From: Eukaryota sp. TZLM1-RC
Lineage: Eukaryota > Metamonada: BaSk clade
Direction of reading: 5' to 3'
DNA length: 64,000 nucleotides
NCBI GenBank assembly: GCA_040285825.1
Contig: JAUPSS010000004.1
Coordinates: 4,409,658 to 4,473,657, forward strand
Positions 29,617 through 40,083 of this stretch are shown piece by piece. The translations under genes were made by a program, and so were the position numbers. The notes below the pieces were generated by a model, which worked only from the letters and a program-made list of their open reading frames with translations, made no database searches and was not told where the DNA came from. Positions within the stretch are counted from its first letter, which is position 1, and every line of letters begins with the position of its first letter.

Positions 29617-32151
29617 TTATGGCTCGAAAATAGGCAGGTCGTTGGAACATCGTTCTCTGATGACCATGATACGTTCGAAGTTGTTTAAGTCTTCGATGTA
29701 GTATCTTTCATTTTCTGTTCCATCAATTTTATCAATGTAAAATATTGGATGAAAATTTGGAGGCATTTGATGGGACAAATGATTGATCTCTTGATGGTCT
29801 ATAGGCGGAACTATTCGAGACAACATATCAGCCCAGAAGTTATCTTCCCCTTTGGTATGTACCAAATCAAAGCAGAATTCAGAGAATATGGGTAACCATC
29901 TTGTTACAATTCTGTTCTTCTCAGGAGCCGTGAACATGTAGGTAAGGTTTTGATGGTCTGTGAATATAACCAGTTTCCTTCCTTTCAAGTAGTTTTCAAA
30001 ACCACTTTGAGTTAACATGAGTAGGATAGCATAGAGTTCCTTTTGGTTTGTCGGCCAGTTCTTTTGCGAGTTGGTTAACAGCCGGCTGAAGAAGCTGATA
30101 GGCCTACATTTCCTGTTGATCAGGGGGGTACCGGGGTCGTCGACTTGTTCGATTTGTTCCCATATGACGCCGCCTACAGCTATGTCGGACGCATCGCAAC
30201 TAATTAAAATTTGGTTTTCCAGCGGAGGTAAGCTGAGCGGCATGTGCTTCGCTATCAGTTGTTTGATCTTCTGAAGGAGTCCGTCGTGCATGTCGGTCCA
30301 TTGAAGGCGTTGCGCACGGGGTTTGGGTTTAACTTTGGAGTTATTTCCATCCTTCTTAGTCAATCTGATGATAGGAGCGATGAGCTCAGATACCTGAGGA
30401 AGCCATTCTCTAATGAAGTTGACTGATCCTACGAGGCTGTGGACGTCTTTAAATGTCTTTGGTCTAGGTAGATTCAACAAAGATTCAACGCGAGTGGGAT
30501 CGATAGTCCGTTGCTTGTTTTGGAAAACACTGCCCAGTATTTTGATTGGGTGTCTGGAAGACACGAAATGGCACTTTGGAAGTCCCAAAGAAACTCTTGT
30601 GCATCTGGCTTGATCAAGGACGCGACGGAGGCGTTCAATGAATTCGTCAAAGGTTGAACCTATGATTATGATGTCATCTATGTAAATGAAGGCACCGTCT
30701 CCAGAGAAGATGTCAGCCATGACGTTTTGGAAAACGGCTGGGACATTCTTTAGGCCAAAAGCTGCACGTTTGAACATGATGCTTTTGCCGGGAATGCTCA
30801 GGGCTGTTTTCTGCCAGTCCTTTTCAGCAATCTTGAGTTGCCAAAAGGCTTTGGGGAGGTCAAGGGTGCCTATGTAGTTCGCTTGGGAGAGAAATACCAG
30901 CACATCGGAGATCCTTGGAAGGTTGGGCTCAACAGGAATGGTGTTGGCGTTGACTCCGTATTTGCCACTATAGTCACCGGTAAGGCGGGGCTTACGGTGA
31001 TCTGGGTAGACCACTAGACAGACAGGGGAGCTGAACTCATGGTTCGATGGGACAGCAAATCCTGAGTCTACGAGTTCGTCGAAAATTTGGTTAGCGACCT
31101 CTAGCCTGGCTGGATTCAGGGTCCTGGGGGGTCTTCTAACTCTGACGTCTTCGTTGTAGAAGTTGATTTCCATGGGAGGGCAATCAATACCTTCAGCATG
31201 AGGCTTGAGGGTAAATACGTCTTCGAACTCTTTCAAAGTTTGAAGTAGGGACTTCTTGAAATGGTCGTTGTCGAGGTTGATGGTACAACCAGATGAGTTG
31301 ATGTGTTCCAACCAGCGTGTGGAAACGTTGACGACTTCTGAAGCTTGCGATATTCGATTGTCGAATTCGGCTTCAGGTAATAGTAATGTTCGACAGGCGT
31401 CGTCCATTCTAATATAAATGTCCTTGTTGTTCATCAGCCCAAGGTGGCTCAACAAGTCAGCACCAATGAGAATGGTCTCATGTCCAGGAACGATGCTGAA
31501 CTTGTGTTTCACGTGTACAATCTGGGTAACACTACCTAGTCTAATGCTAAGGGTTCCAGAAGCAGTACCAAGGGACTGTGAGGTAGTTCCATCAGCAATC
31601 TTGTATGAAATGGTTTCGTTGGAACGTGCCATGTTACAATTACTGATGACGTCTTCCGTGACTACTGAGCATGTTGCACCAGAGTCGATTATGCCTTTAA
31701 CTTCGACATTGTTGATCAAGAAGTTTAATTGTAGGCAGTTGTGATTCATGGATTGTACCATAAAAATTGTGTCAGAATCATGTCCATGTAGGTCGGCTTG
31801 TTCTGAGAAGAAGTTAGCCTGACTGTTGGGTATCTTGGTAGGTTCCAAGTTTGCAAGCGGATTGATAAGAGAATCTTTCCATGCTGAACTTTCTGTATGT
31901 GGTTGTGTTGTTGTTGTAGGGGGTATGGTTTCTGAAGTACATAAATAGTGACGGGAACGTTTATTGTAAGAAGAGCCTCTGCCTCTGGCGCGAGTACCTC
32001 TTCGACTACGGAAACCAGAACCTCTAGAACTTCTACCTCGAGCTTGTTGTTGAGCTTGTTGCTCTCTCCATTTCTTGCTCCTTTGGCAGTCTTCACTGGG
32101 GCACCTTTCCGGTCGGATGGCCCTTTTGCTTACAGAAGTTGCATTGGACAT
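29617..32151 (-). CDS. G-3 pol: protease, reverse transcriptase, RNase H
   Basis: 844 codons. It starts in the second half of the zinc knuckle (CPSEDCQRSKKW), then an Arg/Gly-rich stretch. Protease GIIDSGATCSVV has the standard D-S-G-A. RT shows SSPVCLVVYPDHRKPRL, LPKAFWQLK and FIYIDDIIIIG. RNase H shows ISCDASDIAVGG, NQKELYAILL and FTDHQNLTY. It ends at a TAA (29617-29619) within PIFEP-stop-ICRIR, where sister elements read through (PIFSNWLSKVR), so this is a nonsense change or a readthrough site. Upstream it is out of frame by one base with the gag frame at 32093-32563, exactly within the zinc knuckle. Confidence 0.9.
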   Translation of the reverse strand: MSNATSVSKRAIRPERCPSEDCQRSKKWREQQAQQQARGRSSRGSGFRSRRGTRARGRGSSYNKRSRHYLCTSETIPPTTTTQPHTESSAWKDSLINPLANLEPTKIPNSQANFFSEQADLHGHDSDTIFMVQSMNHNCLQLNFLINNVEVKGIIDSGATCSVVTEDVISNCNMARSNETISYKIADGTTSQSLGTASGTLSIRLGSVTQIVHVKHKFSIVPGHETILIGADLLSHLGLMNNKDIYIRMDDACRTLLLPEAEFDNRISQASEVVNVSTRWLEHINSSGCTINLDNDHFKKSLLQTLKEFEDVFTLKPHAEGIDCPPMEINFYNEDVRVRRPPRTLNPARLEVANQIFDELVDSGFAVPSNHEFSSPVCLVVYPDHRKPRLTGDYSGKYGVNANTIPVEPNLPRISDVLVFLSQANYIGTLDLPKAFWQLKIAEKDWQKTALSIPGKSIMFKRAAFGLKNVPAVFQNVMADIFSGDGAFIYIDDIIIIGSTFDEFIERLRRVLDQARCTRVSLGLPKCHFVSSRHPIKILGSVFQNKQRTIDPTRVESLLNLPRPKTFKDVHSLVGSVNFIREWLPQVSELIAPIIRLTKKDGNNSKVKPKPRAQRLQWTDMHDGLLQKIKQLIAKHMPLSLPPLENQILISCDASDIAVGGVIWEQIEQVDDPGTPLINRKCRPISFFSRLLTNSQKNWPTNQKELYAILLMLTQSGFENYLKGRKLVIFTDHQNLTYMFTAPEKNRIVTRWLPIFSEFCFDLVHTKGEDNFWADMLSRIVPPIDHQEINHLSHQMPPNFHPIFYIDKIDGTENERYYIEDLNNFERIMVIRERCSNDLPIFEP

Positions 32152-32921
32152 CAGCGGCCTGGGAAGACGATTGTGGTAGGCTTCCTCCTCTCTTACTTTG
32201 TTTTGGGCGTTTACCTGGACCAGAACCTCGTGGTCTGGGGATGTCAGGTGGGGAGGGAACGACCATGGGAGGTCGGCGAGAGGCCTGCTGATGAGTTAAT
32301 TGGTTCTGATAGGTGAAATCGACATGGTTCAGTTGTTCCATGAACGATCTGGCGTTACAGAAATTCTCGTATTCAATTTGAAGAACACTAAAGAATTCGC
32401 CAAGGGTGTGCCCATCGCATGAGTAGTGGGAGGGAGAGGACCAGATCCTGAGGAGTCTGTCTCTGATAGGGATAATTCCTACGCTTTCTAGGACATGAGT
32501 AGCAACTACCCAGTCTGGAAGTCTATCAGCTGGAGGAGTGGAGCTTATGGAGAATGTTCTCAATTGTTGAGAGATGCCCCTAAACTCTTGGATGGCGGTG
32601 GAACATTAATTAATAATCTCTGTCGATAAGGATATCGAGAGATGCATTGTACCCAGGGCTGAACCTAGGGTATGGACAAGGGTTATGAACATTTAAGAAG
32701 AGGTTGTCTTCATCTCCAGCGAAGCGTCTGAAAACTCCTTCTCGAGTAGTTCTCATGAACCTAACTCCGGGTCTTGGGTCGTAAGTAGGTTCTGGGTCAT
32801 TCCTAGAGGTTTCTGGGGTGATCCTTTCGTCGGTAAGAAATGGACCTATTCTGGGAGAGATCCATAATCCTAAGTCGTTTTCGACTTTGGGACCGTAGAA
32901 AGGAGGACGTTTGTTGCTCAT
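32093..32921 (-). pseudogene. G-3 gag C-terminal part, fragmented
   Basis: Two frames. 32610-32921 begins MSNKRPPFYG, its ATG overlapping the TGA of the preceding frame as ATGA. 32093-32563 carries DRLPDWVVATHV, a Pro/Arg stretch and the first half of the knuckle, CNFCKQKGHPTGK. A plus-one slip at AAG-G-TGC would complete CX2CX4HX4C and enter pol. A small indel near 32600 separates the two blocks. Whether the slips are programmed or mutational cannot be decided from one copy. Confidence 0.65.
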
Positions 32922-34078
32922 CTCCGTGGGAGGGATGGCTTCTGGGTCCTCTGGAATGACTTGTGTATCCCCCTATATCTAGCATAAGGATTGTGCTGGC
33001 GGGAAGCACCATGATGAATACTCGAGCTAGCGTAGGAGTTAGTTTGAGAAGGGGTGTGTTTAGCAAGTGTAGAGGATGTTCCTCTTCTAGCCTGTAACTC
33101 TCTTTCCAGTCTGTTCTTGAGTTTCCAGATTCGATCTTCATGGAAGTAACGTTCTAAATATTTTTTAGAAACCTCACCAGTTTCTCTATCAATTTCAGGA
33201 ACATGTTCCGTGGGAGGAACCGGAGGTTGAGCTGTGTGAGAAAATTCCCTGGGAGGTTCCTCATAGTCAACCAGATCTGAAAATAATAGTTCATACCTCT
33301 TCCTTTGCTCTTCGGAAAGATGCGAAGGAAAATTTGGTGTGCTAGGAGTGGAATCTCTAGCCTGGGGAGGGGAAACGGACAGATTGTTAACTCCTCTTAC
33401 TGTTGATGTAGTAAGAGGAGATCCTGAAGTTGGGACAGCAGGATTTTGAATAGTTCTCCTAACAGTTGGAACTGCAGGGAGAAGCTGTTGAGAGTGAGAG
33501 GGTGGAACCTCAGAACTGGATGGAAGGGATGAAGATGGTACTTCAATGGCCTTCTTAGAGGAGGAAGAGGGTTGGTCTTCCAATCCTTCCTTTGCGGTGA
33601 GAGATGGTTGAACAGTCTCTCTGCTCTGAGTAGAAGGTGAAGGTGGTACTTCAGAACTTCTTCCAGGGAGGGGAGAAGGTGGGACTTCAGATGCCCCCAA
33701 TTGCGAAGGGGGAAGAGGAGCAACGGAATCCTCTACGTCCTCGTCGTCGTAGGAGACCAACGAAGGACTTCTTCCTTCCGAAGGAACGGAATCCTTGGGA
33801 GGGTTGTCTCCTTCCACAGGAACAGAATCCTGAGGAGGGGAGCTTCCTTCCATGGGTACGGAATCCTCTGGAAGGGAATTGTCTTCCTTTGGGGTGGAAC
33901 CCTCAGGGAGAGTTGCTTCAGGAAGCGCAGAAGCTTCAACCGAAGAAGGAGGCACGGAAGCAGGGTCTGTGGTTAGTGGTGAGGAAGAGGGACCAGTCTC
34001 TTCCTCAAGGATCCTACGTTGAGCCGGGGACGACCCAATACGTATTGATGGTCTTGGCTGTTGGTTATTGTCTGACAT
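32918..34078 (-). CDS. G-3 gag N-terminal part with 36-bp tandem repeats
   Basis: 386 codons, starting MSDNNQQPRPS, the first eleven codons lying in the 5' LTR. The N-terminal half is low complexity, rich in Pro, Ser and Glu. It includes about four copies of a 12-residue repeat of the type (P)-E-D-S-V-P-x-E-G-x-S-P (about 33750-33890). The C-terminal half is more normal (LSEEQRKRYELLFSDL, EIDRETGEVSKKYLERYF) and may be a coiled or capsid-associated region. It ends at the TGA overlapping the next ATG. Confidence 0.75.
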   Translation of the reverse strand: MSDNNQQPRPSIRIGSSPAQRRILEEETGPSSSPLTTDPASVPPSSVEASALPEATLPEGSTPKEDNSLPEDSVPMEGSSPPQDSVPVEGDNPPKDSVPSEGRSPSLVSYDDEDVEDSVAPLPPSQLGASEVPPSPLPGRSSEVPPSPSTQSRETVQPSLTAKEGLEDQPSSSSKKAIEVPSSSLPSSSEVPPSHSQQLLPAVPTVRRTIQNPAVPTSGSPLTTSTVRGVNNLSVSPPQARDSTPSTPNFPSHLSEEQRKRYELLFSDLVDYEEPPREFSHTAQPPVPPTEHVPEIDRETGEVSKKYLERYFHEDRIWKLKNRLERELQARRGTSSTLAKHTPSQTNSYASSSIHHGASRQHNPYARYRGIHKSFQRTQKPSLPRR

Positions 34079-34199
34079 ACAATGTGGAGTAACAGAAGTG
34101 TAATTTATTACGAAGAGGAATTGTATTCTCTCTTCTTAAGCTAACAGGCGGAATACTAATAACTAAACTATTAACTATAAATACTATTCAAGACTAACA
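34046..34199 (-). repeat. 5' LTR of G-3
   Basis: 154 bp; the gag start codon is inside. On the minus strand it is followed by ATACGTATTGG, a variant of the shared primer-site-like word. Confidence 0.95.
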
Positions 34200-35760
34200 A
34201 TCTACAACATTGAGAACACCATCCATCCCTGGAGCTACTAAATCTTCCCTTCTTTTACCAAAGGAATCATCAGTTTGATCTGAAGACAACTTACGTACTG
34301 ATGGCTCAATAAATGCCTCTATATTGAAACTTTTGCACATGGCATATAATTGATCACGAACTGAGTTATGAACAATTGAGCGATAAGTTGTAAAATACTT
34401 ACAGTTTAAAATATGGGAAAGCGTAACAACACTTTTACAGCGACAAATTAAATCATTTGGTAAAGAACAAGGCTTTAGAAAACTTCTCATTCTCATTGCA
34501 GTGGTCCATTGGTGATCATTAAGTAGAAGGCCATAAATGTTGGGAATTTGGGAGATTAGGCAACTTGAGCAACTTTCTTCAACATCAATCAAAAAGTTTG
34601 CAAAAACGGGATTTTTTTCTTTAGCCAAGCTAAGACGTGCAATATAATCCAAGTTTTCTAAAACTTTCAAGATTCTTTTCTGCAATTTTGCAAAAGTCAG
34701 TGGTAAGGAGAGCAAGCTTCTTGGAGGAAGTTCCACAATATCAAAGGGGAAACATTTAGACCAAATATTGGGTGAAAGAGTTTCAATTTCCTGTTGCAAA
34801 GAAATAAGATAAGAGCTGCCGCAATTTTCAATGAGATCAATTTTTTCAGGAAAACGATTCACAAATTCATAAATAAAATTGTTACCACCTTCAATAAAGG
34901 CAGCTTGATTTATGAAAATCAACACCAAAATTTGTACCACAAAAAATGTTGCTTCGTCACTGAGATGCATCAATTTCCAATAATTTTGCTAAAAAATTGG
35001 TTCTTTGTTCATTAAAAATGCGACAAAACTCCAAAGAAATTGATGGTGATGTTGATCTCAAAATATGAGTAAATTTTCCAGAATAACAAATTTTTAGGAA
35101 AAAGAATTTCAAATGTTTCTCAATATTTAAATTTTCTGTTGATTCTAATTCATTTCCAAATTGGGTCAACAGAGTCAAAAGTTGGCCTTTGACTTCTTCA
35201 ATATTTTCGAGATAACAACCCAAAAAACGAAAACCAGACTGATCATAATTGATAAAGGGGACATTGACATCATTAATGAAAAAATCAATTGGTTCATGGC
35301 CAATAATCAAACATTTGGAGATATTCAATGAGAGACCAATATCTTCATAACGCTGTTGAATAAAAGTTGCTATTTGTTTCAGAATTGTAATAGGAGCAAT
35401 TACAGAAATGTCATCCATATATGCTACAATATCTATTTCTGGGAATTTTTCTTTTAATTCGCACATTAATGGATGAGTTGCCAGACAAAAGAAAAAAGGA
35501 CCAAATGGGTCGCCTTGTTTAACACCTGAAGACGAAAGCAGGTCAAAGTTTTCATAGACCAATGTGGATGATTTTCCATAAAATGAATAGAAAAAAGGCT
35601 CAACTTCAGGTAAATGCTTTCGTAGCAAAGGTAAAATGGAAGAACGAGATACAGATATGAAAGCATTCTTAAAATCTAAATTGAAGATGTAATTAGAATC
35701 ACTAGAATTAAAAAACACATCAGACGAAAGAGCAGCAGATGAAGCACCATCAATTGAAGG
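34200..35760 (-). pseudogene. RLE-type non-LTR retrotransposon, RT and zinc-finger part
   Basis: The frame at 34957-35718 has the RT fingers/palm: NYIFNLDFKNAF, SSGVKQGDPFGPFFFCLA and the catalytic IVAYMDDISVI. A one-base shift leads to 34194-34973: IYGLLLNDHQWTTAMRMR, then CRCKSVVTLSHILNCKYF (a C-x-C..H..C finger), a VRDQL block and GKRREDLV, the start of the restriction-like endonuclease. Endonuclease-bearing RLE retrotransposons of this type cut and prime at the target. The N terminus is missing (truncated near 35760) and the C terminus continues at 27983. Confidence 0.8.
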
Positions 35761-36726
35761 ATATTTGTTTCTTTGATTTTAGGGAGCATCCCGGATTTCA
35801 TCAATAATGGGTTCTCTGCCCAATATTTCATCGATATCTTATTGTATCTATCATAGTACTGACATACACTGTAATGCTATCTTTACTTTATTGCTTCTGT
35901 GGACATCTACGAACAGTATGGCCCACTTGTCTCCAACGACAACATCGACCGGCTTTCTTGCTTGCAGTATAGTTCATTTTCTCGTCCGCAACAGTGCTCT
36001 GTTGATCATCATAGCTATGAAGCTCTGTTTTGGAAGTACAAGAAAAGTTTAGGCGTTTGGTATTAGATTGTGTTACAGTATATCTCCTTATCTGTCTTTA
36101 TGGAGTACACATGGATGAAAGCAGCTGTATTGAGGTGGTTGTGTCCCACAACGTCTCCAACTTTCAGTTCCAATGTACCGGAGTAGTACGCATTTGCCAA
36201 TGCAGAGAGGTTGTTTTTATGTCGATTGATGCATTACGGGATATTATAATTTAATTTGATGAAATACGGTGTTTTTCCTTGATTTTATGTAATTTTAAAA
36301 CTACAATCTATTAAAATATATTTATTGAACTTGCACACTTAATTAAACTACAATCTAAAAATCAAAATCTTCAAAAAAGAATTTTGAATTTCAATTTTGG
36401 GCCGATTGTCTTTAAATTTAGTTTACACAAAACTTCGATCACTTCAGTAAATTCTAGGTGTTGTCAATGGCTGGAATTCTAAATGTAGAGTGTTCAAGTT
36501 ATATCCATATGTGTTGCGTAGAGCATTGAAATGATGAGTACACCGAATTGTATTGTGTAGACTTTGTTACAACTTTGGAACACTTGTAGTTTTGTCAAGT
36601 TCCTTTTTATTAAAAGGCTTTTACTATTGGCCCATTCTCGTTCCGTGTTTTCAAAAACAATCGAATTGAGTGAGGGGCTTGTCAATAATTGAGATAAAAT
36701 AAAGTTGATATCCTCATCTTACCCTC
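35761..36726. other. Intergenic region upstream of RPN2, no supported gene
   Basis: Short frames occur on both strands (for example 35807-36052) without family resemblance. The 36300-36480 part is very AT-rich. The RPN2 promoter should lie in the last few hundred bases; no motif stands out. Confidence 0.5.
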
Positions 36727-39644
36727 ATGTCTGTCGCATTACTCTCTTATCTTGATGAAACAGAACCCGAACTACATCTTTCATGCTTACAAGCCTTACA
36801 AAACTTGATCAGCACTCATTGGTCGGAAATAGCCGATCGTTTACCTCAAATGTATGTTGAGCAACTCTCAGGTTTGTTGATTTCAGTGAATCACTTGCTG
36901 AACAAGCCGACTTCCCTGGTAAAAGCCTCGCTGCCCTTACAGCCTCCAAAATTCACTACGAACTAGGGTCATACCAGGACGCTGTTTCATACGCCCTACT
37001 TGCCGGTGATCTTTTCGATCCCCAAGCTGAAGACCTCTTCACCAGGACGATCCTTTCTGAATGTATTCAACAATGGATAGATCAATGTCATAAAGGAGTG
37101 GATGAAGGGACCCTCCAAAGTGGCGACGAACTTGATCTCCCTCCCCGCCACCGAGAAGTTATCTACTCTGTGTTTGATGCTTCTCTCTCCAACCCCAACG
37201 ACCTTCTTTCTCTCAAGAATGCTCTAGGCACGGCCATTGCTGCGAGGTCATTAAACCTCATGGAGAAGATTCTAGAATGTGTTACCCTTGAAAATCGGCA
37301 AATATTACTAGACTACATTCATTCTCTACTCGAATTCATTCGCAATATTGAATTTAGAGAAAAAATCCTCAGAATTCTTGCCGACCATCACGTGACCAGT
37401 ATTGCTGATTCCCCAAACTCTTTTGCTTTCATTTCAGCTTCCAGATGCGCGATGACCCTGGGGGATGCTTCACTAATGTCAGTGGTGTTGTCGTTATCTG
37501 CTGGGTTTGACATCAATCTAACCTATCAAATCTCAATTGACATTGCTGAAACTGCAACCTTTTCCTTTATTTCCTTGTTAATCAATGACGTGGAGGATGA
37601 CGTGATACGGTCAATATTATCATTCATCCCTATCTGTCGCAACAGATTACGTTTCCTTCACGGTCGGTGTTCTGCTGATCTAGACTTACTCAGAGCTATT
37701 CGGGATTCATTTGAACCCAAAACTTCCATTCTCATGACAGGTGCTTTGGTTGCTAATGCGTTTATGTACTCGGGAACCACCCTGGATACCTTCCTTCGAA
37801 TGAATCTTCCTTGGATGGGTGGTGCCACGTTTTATGCAAAGTTTACGGCATCAGCCACCCTTGGAGCCATTCACCATGGACATCGGGATAAAGGAAGGAA
37901 TGTTCTAACAAGGTTTTTGCCCCCTGATGAAGCATTTACTTCTCGACTAAGCGACCCTTACTCCCTAGGTGGAGGTTGTCTAGGGCTAGGTCTCGTTTAT
38001 TCCGCAAAGGGAGCAGGAAGCAGAGAAGTGGTGAATTACCTTCGAACAGTTCTTGCCCAGGCAACTTCATTAACTGATGACCTCTCCTACCATGAACCCT
38101 TTATCCACGGTGCCTCTCTAGGGTTAGGGCTTGCTTCCATGGGAGTTGGTGATTCCATTGCTGATCCTTCCACTACGGCGGAGAGCGTGGAGTTGTTGAA
38201 GGCGGTGTTGTTTAATGATTTAACTATCGCTTCTGAATCTTCTGCTATTGCTTTAGGTTTGTTGTCAGTTGGTTTGGTAGACCAAGCAAAAGAATTGGTG
38301 GAATTACTTACCACCATTGCACAGGATTCGAAAAAGCCCAGAGTATCAAGGGGATGTGTACTAGGTCTTGCTTTAATGTCATTGGCCTGTGAAGAGAGAG
38401 CTGCTGCGGTGTATGATGCTCTTCTTTCTTCTACTGATGCTGTTGTTCGTTACGGTGGTGTTTATGCTTTGGGCTTGGCATTTGCTGGTACGGGTAGCCC
38501 TTTTGCTCTTCAGAAGCTACTATCTCTGGCCAGTACTGACACGTCTGATGATGTGAAGAGATCAGCAATCATCATGATTGGTTACGTCATGATTAAGAAA
38601 CCTAAAGAAGTCACATCACTAGTGAACCTTTCTTCCCGATCACACAATCCCCATTTAAGATATGGAGCAGCAATGGCTGTTGGGTTGTCTAATGCAGGTA
38701 CAGCTGACGGAGAGGCCATGAAAATGTTACACACATTATCAAAAGACACAGAGGACTTTGTTCGACAAGGAGCTTTTATCGCTTTTGGTTTGGTTATGCA
38801 GGGGACTTCTGTAGGTACTACTCCCAGAAATGGCATTATTAGAAAGGAAATATTAGAAATTCTTGGTTCAAAATTTGAAGACAACTTGGTTAAATTTGGT
38901 GGTATGGTGGGTTTAGGATTGCTGGACTTTGGAGGTCGAAATTCATACGTTTCATTGGTATCTCCTTCAAATTCTGGTATTTTTTCTAATAATTTGTTAA
39001 TTCAGAATGTGGTAGGATCCGTCCTTTTCCTTCAATATTGGTTTTGGTCACCATATTCCCTTTGCATTTCTCTATCAGCCGTTCCTTCAGGTTTCATTGG
39101 AGTAGTTGGTAATAGTAACCTTGAAATTCCCAAGTTTGATTTGATTTGCAAAGCCAAACCTTCATCCTTTGCTTATCCACCTAATTATAAGCCTCCTGAG
39201 AAGAAAAAAGTATCAAAGGCAGCTAGTGCTGTATTATCAGTAAGTACTAAGGAAGTAGCAAGACAAACAAGACTGGCAAAGGAAAGACAGCGTGAACGAA
39301 TGGAGGAAGGTCTACCAGTTAGTGTCAGCAAAGCAAAGGAGAGGGCTATGGAGAAGGAAGAAGCTGAAAAGGTTAAACCAGTCGAACCTGAACCTGAGGA
39401 ATTTGAAGTAGAGAACCCTGGCAGAGTGGTACTGAAGCAAACAGGATGTATTGATGTTCCAGAGTCTTGTAGATTTAAGCCAATTTTAACTGAGAAAAAG
39501 ATTGGTCACGTGATTTTGATTGATTCTCAGCCTGATGAAAGTTTCGAGCAAGCTTCTTTTACAAAAGAAGAAGAAAAGAAAAAGGATGAGAACCAAGAGG
39601 AGAATGCAGGACAGTTGCAAACTCCTCAAGCAATGAGATCATAG
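36727..39644 (+). CDS. RPN2: 26S proteasome regulatory subunit Rpn2 (PSMD1)
   Basis: Joining 36727-36851 and 36887-39644 gives 960 residues, close to the human (953) length. Exon 1 encodes the start (LLSYLDETEPELH) and HWSEIADRLPQ; the 35-nt intron restores QIESLAEQADFPGKSLAALTA, which aligns with the family. The middle holds a run of proteasome/cyclosome repeats, each with a G-x-x-x-G-L core: GGGCLGLGLVY, HGASLGLGLAS, YGGVYALGLAF, RYGAAMAVGLS, KFGGMVGLGLL. A variable Lys/Glu-rich insertion is followed by the conserved end (CRFKPI). Rpn2 is a scaffold of the 19S base that docks Rpn13 and other ubiquitin receptors. No lesion is seen; this is an active single-copy-type host gene. Confidence 0.97.
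36852..36886 (+). other. RPN2 intron (35 nt)
   Basis: Begins GTATGT and ends TTCAG. It changes frame between the two exons by the required amount and restores the conserved I-E-x-L-x-E segment. Confidence 0.88.
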
Positions 39645-39883
39645 GTTTTTGTTATCAATGTTTATAAGAAGACAATAAATGATTTGTGAATGTTGAGTCG
39701 TTTTTTAAGGGTTCTATAAGCTCGAATATAAATTTATTGTTTTAACTTGTTCAACTTTTATCAGTTGATCAAAAATTAATAAAAAGATCTCCTTCATAGC
39801 CAATTTAAAACGCAAACAATGTTCAAATTTATGTCTTCTAAGCAAAACAAGTTGAACTCCAATGAATCCAATGAAATTCTGAT

Positions 39884-39933
39884 GGGACAACACCAAAATC
39901 CACACGTACCACAATTTTTAATCAAAATCCACA
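39884..39933 (+). repeat. Left terminal inverted repeat of the MULE
   Basis: Starts GGGACAACACCAAAATCCAC and contains a second CAAAATCCACA near its inner end. Confidence 0.9.
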
Positions 39934-40083
39934 AACATTTCTCAAAGTAATTTTCACAATCCACATCATCCAGAACCTGTGATGAAAATCCACATATGAC
40001 GTGACCCAAATCTTTTCAAGTTGGTTGATCAAAATCATCTTTATTGAACACCTCTATTCAACTGCTTCTTATGAAACAATAAA

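Larger units (their letters stand above)
27984..34199 (-). mobile_element. Ty3/gypsy chromovirus 'G-3', 6216 bp, very young by LTR identity
   Basis: LTRs of 154 bp at 27984-28137 and 34046-34199 differ at one base (28133 versus 34195). The target duplication is ATCT (27980-27983 and 34200-34203). Order on the minus strand: gag, zinc knuckle, protease, RT, RNase H, integrase, chromodomain. The gag ATG lies in the 5' LTR and the pol stop lies in the 3' LTR, so almost nothing is non-coding. It is nested in a non-LTR element. Confidence 0.95.

Noticed and set aside
32918-33141. Extra overlapping minus ORFs in G-3 gag as separate genes
   Set aside because: They are alternative frames of one fragmented gag; low-complexity Pro/Ser/Glu DNA leaves all frames open.
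39884-40000. Repeated AAAATCCACA words as a CRISPR-like array
   Set aside because: Spacing is irregular, copies are imperfect and they coincide with MULE terminal repeats in a eukaryotic genome.
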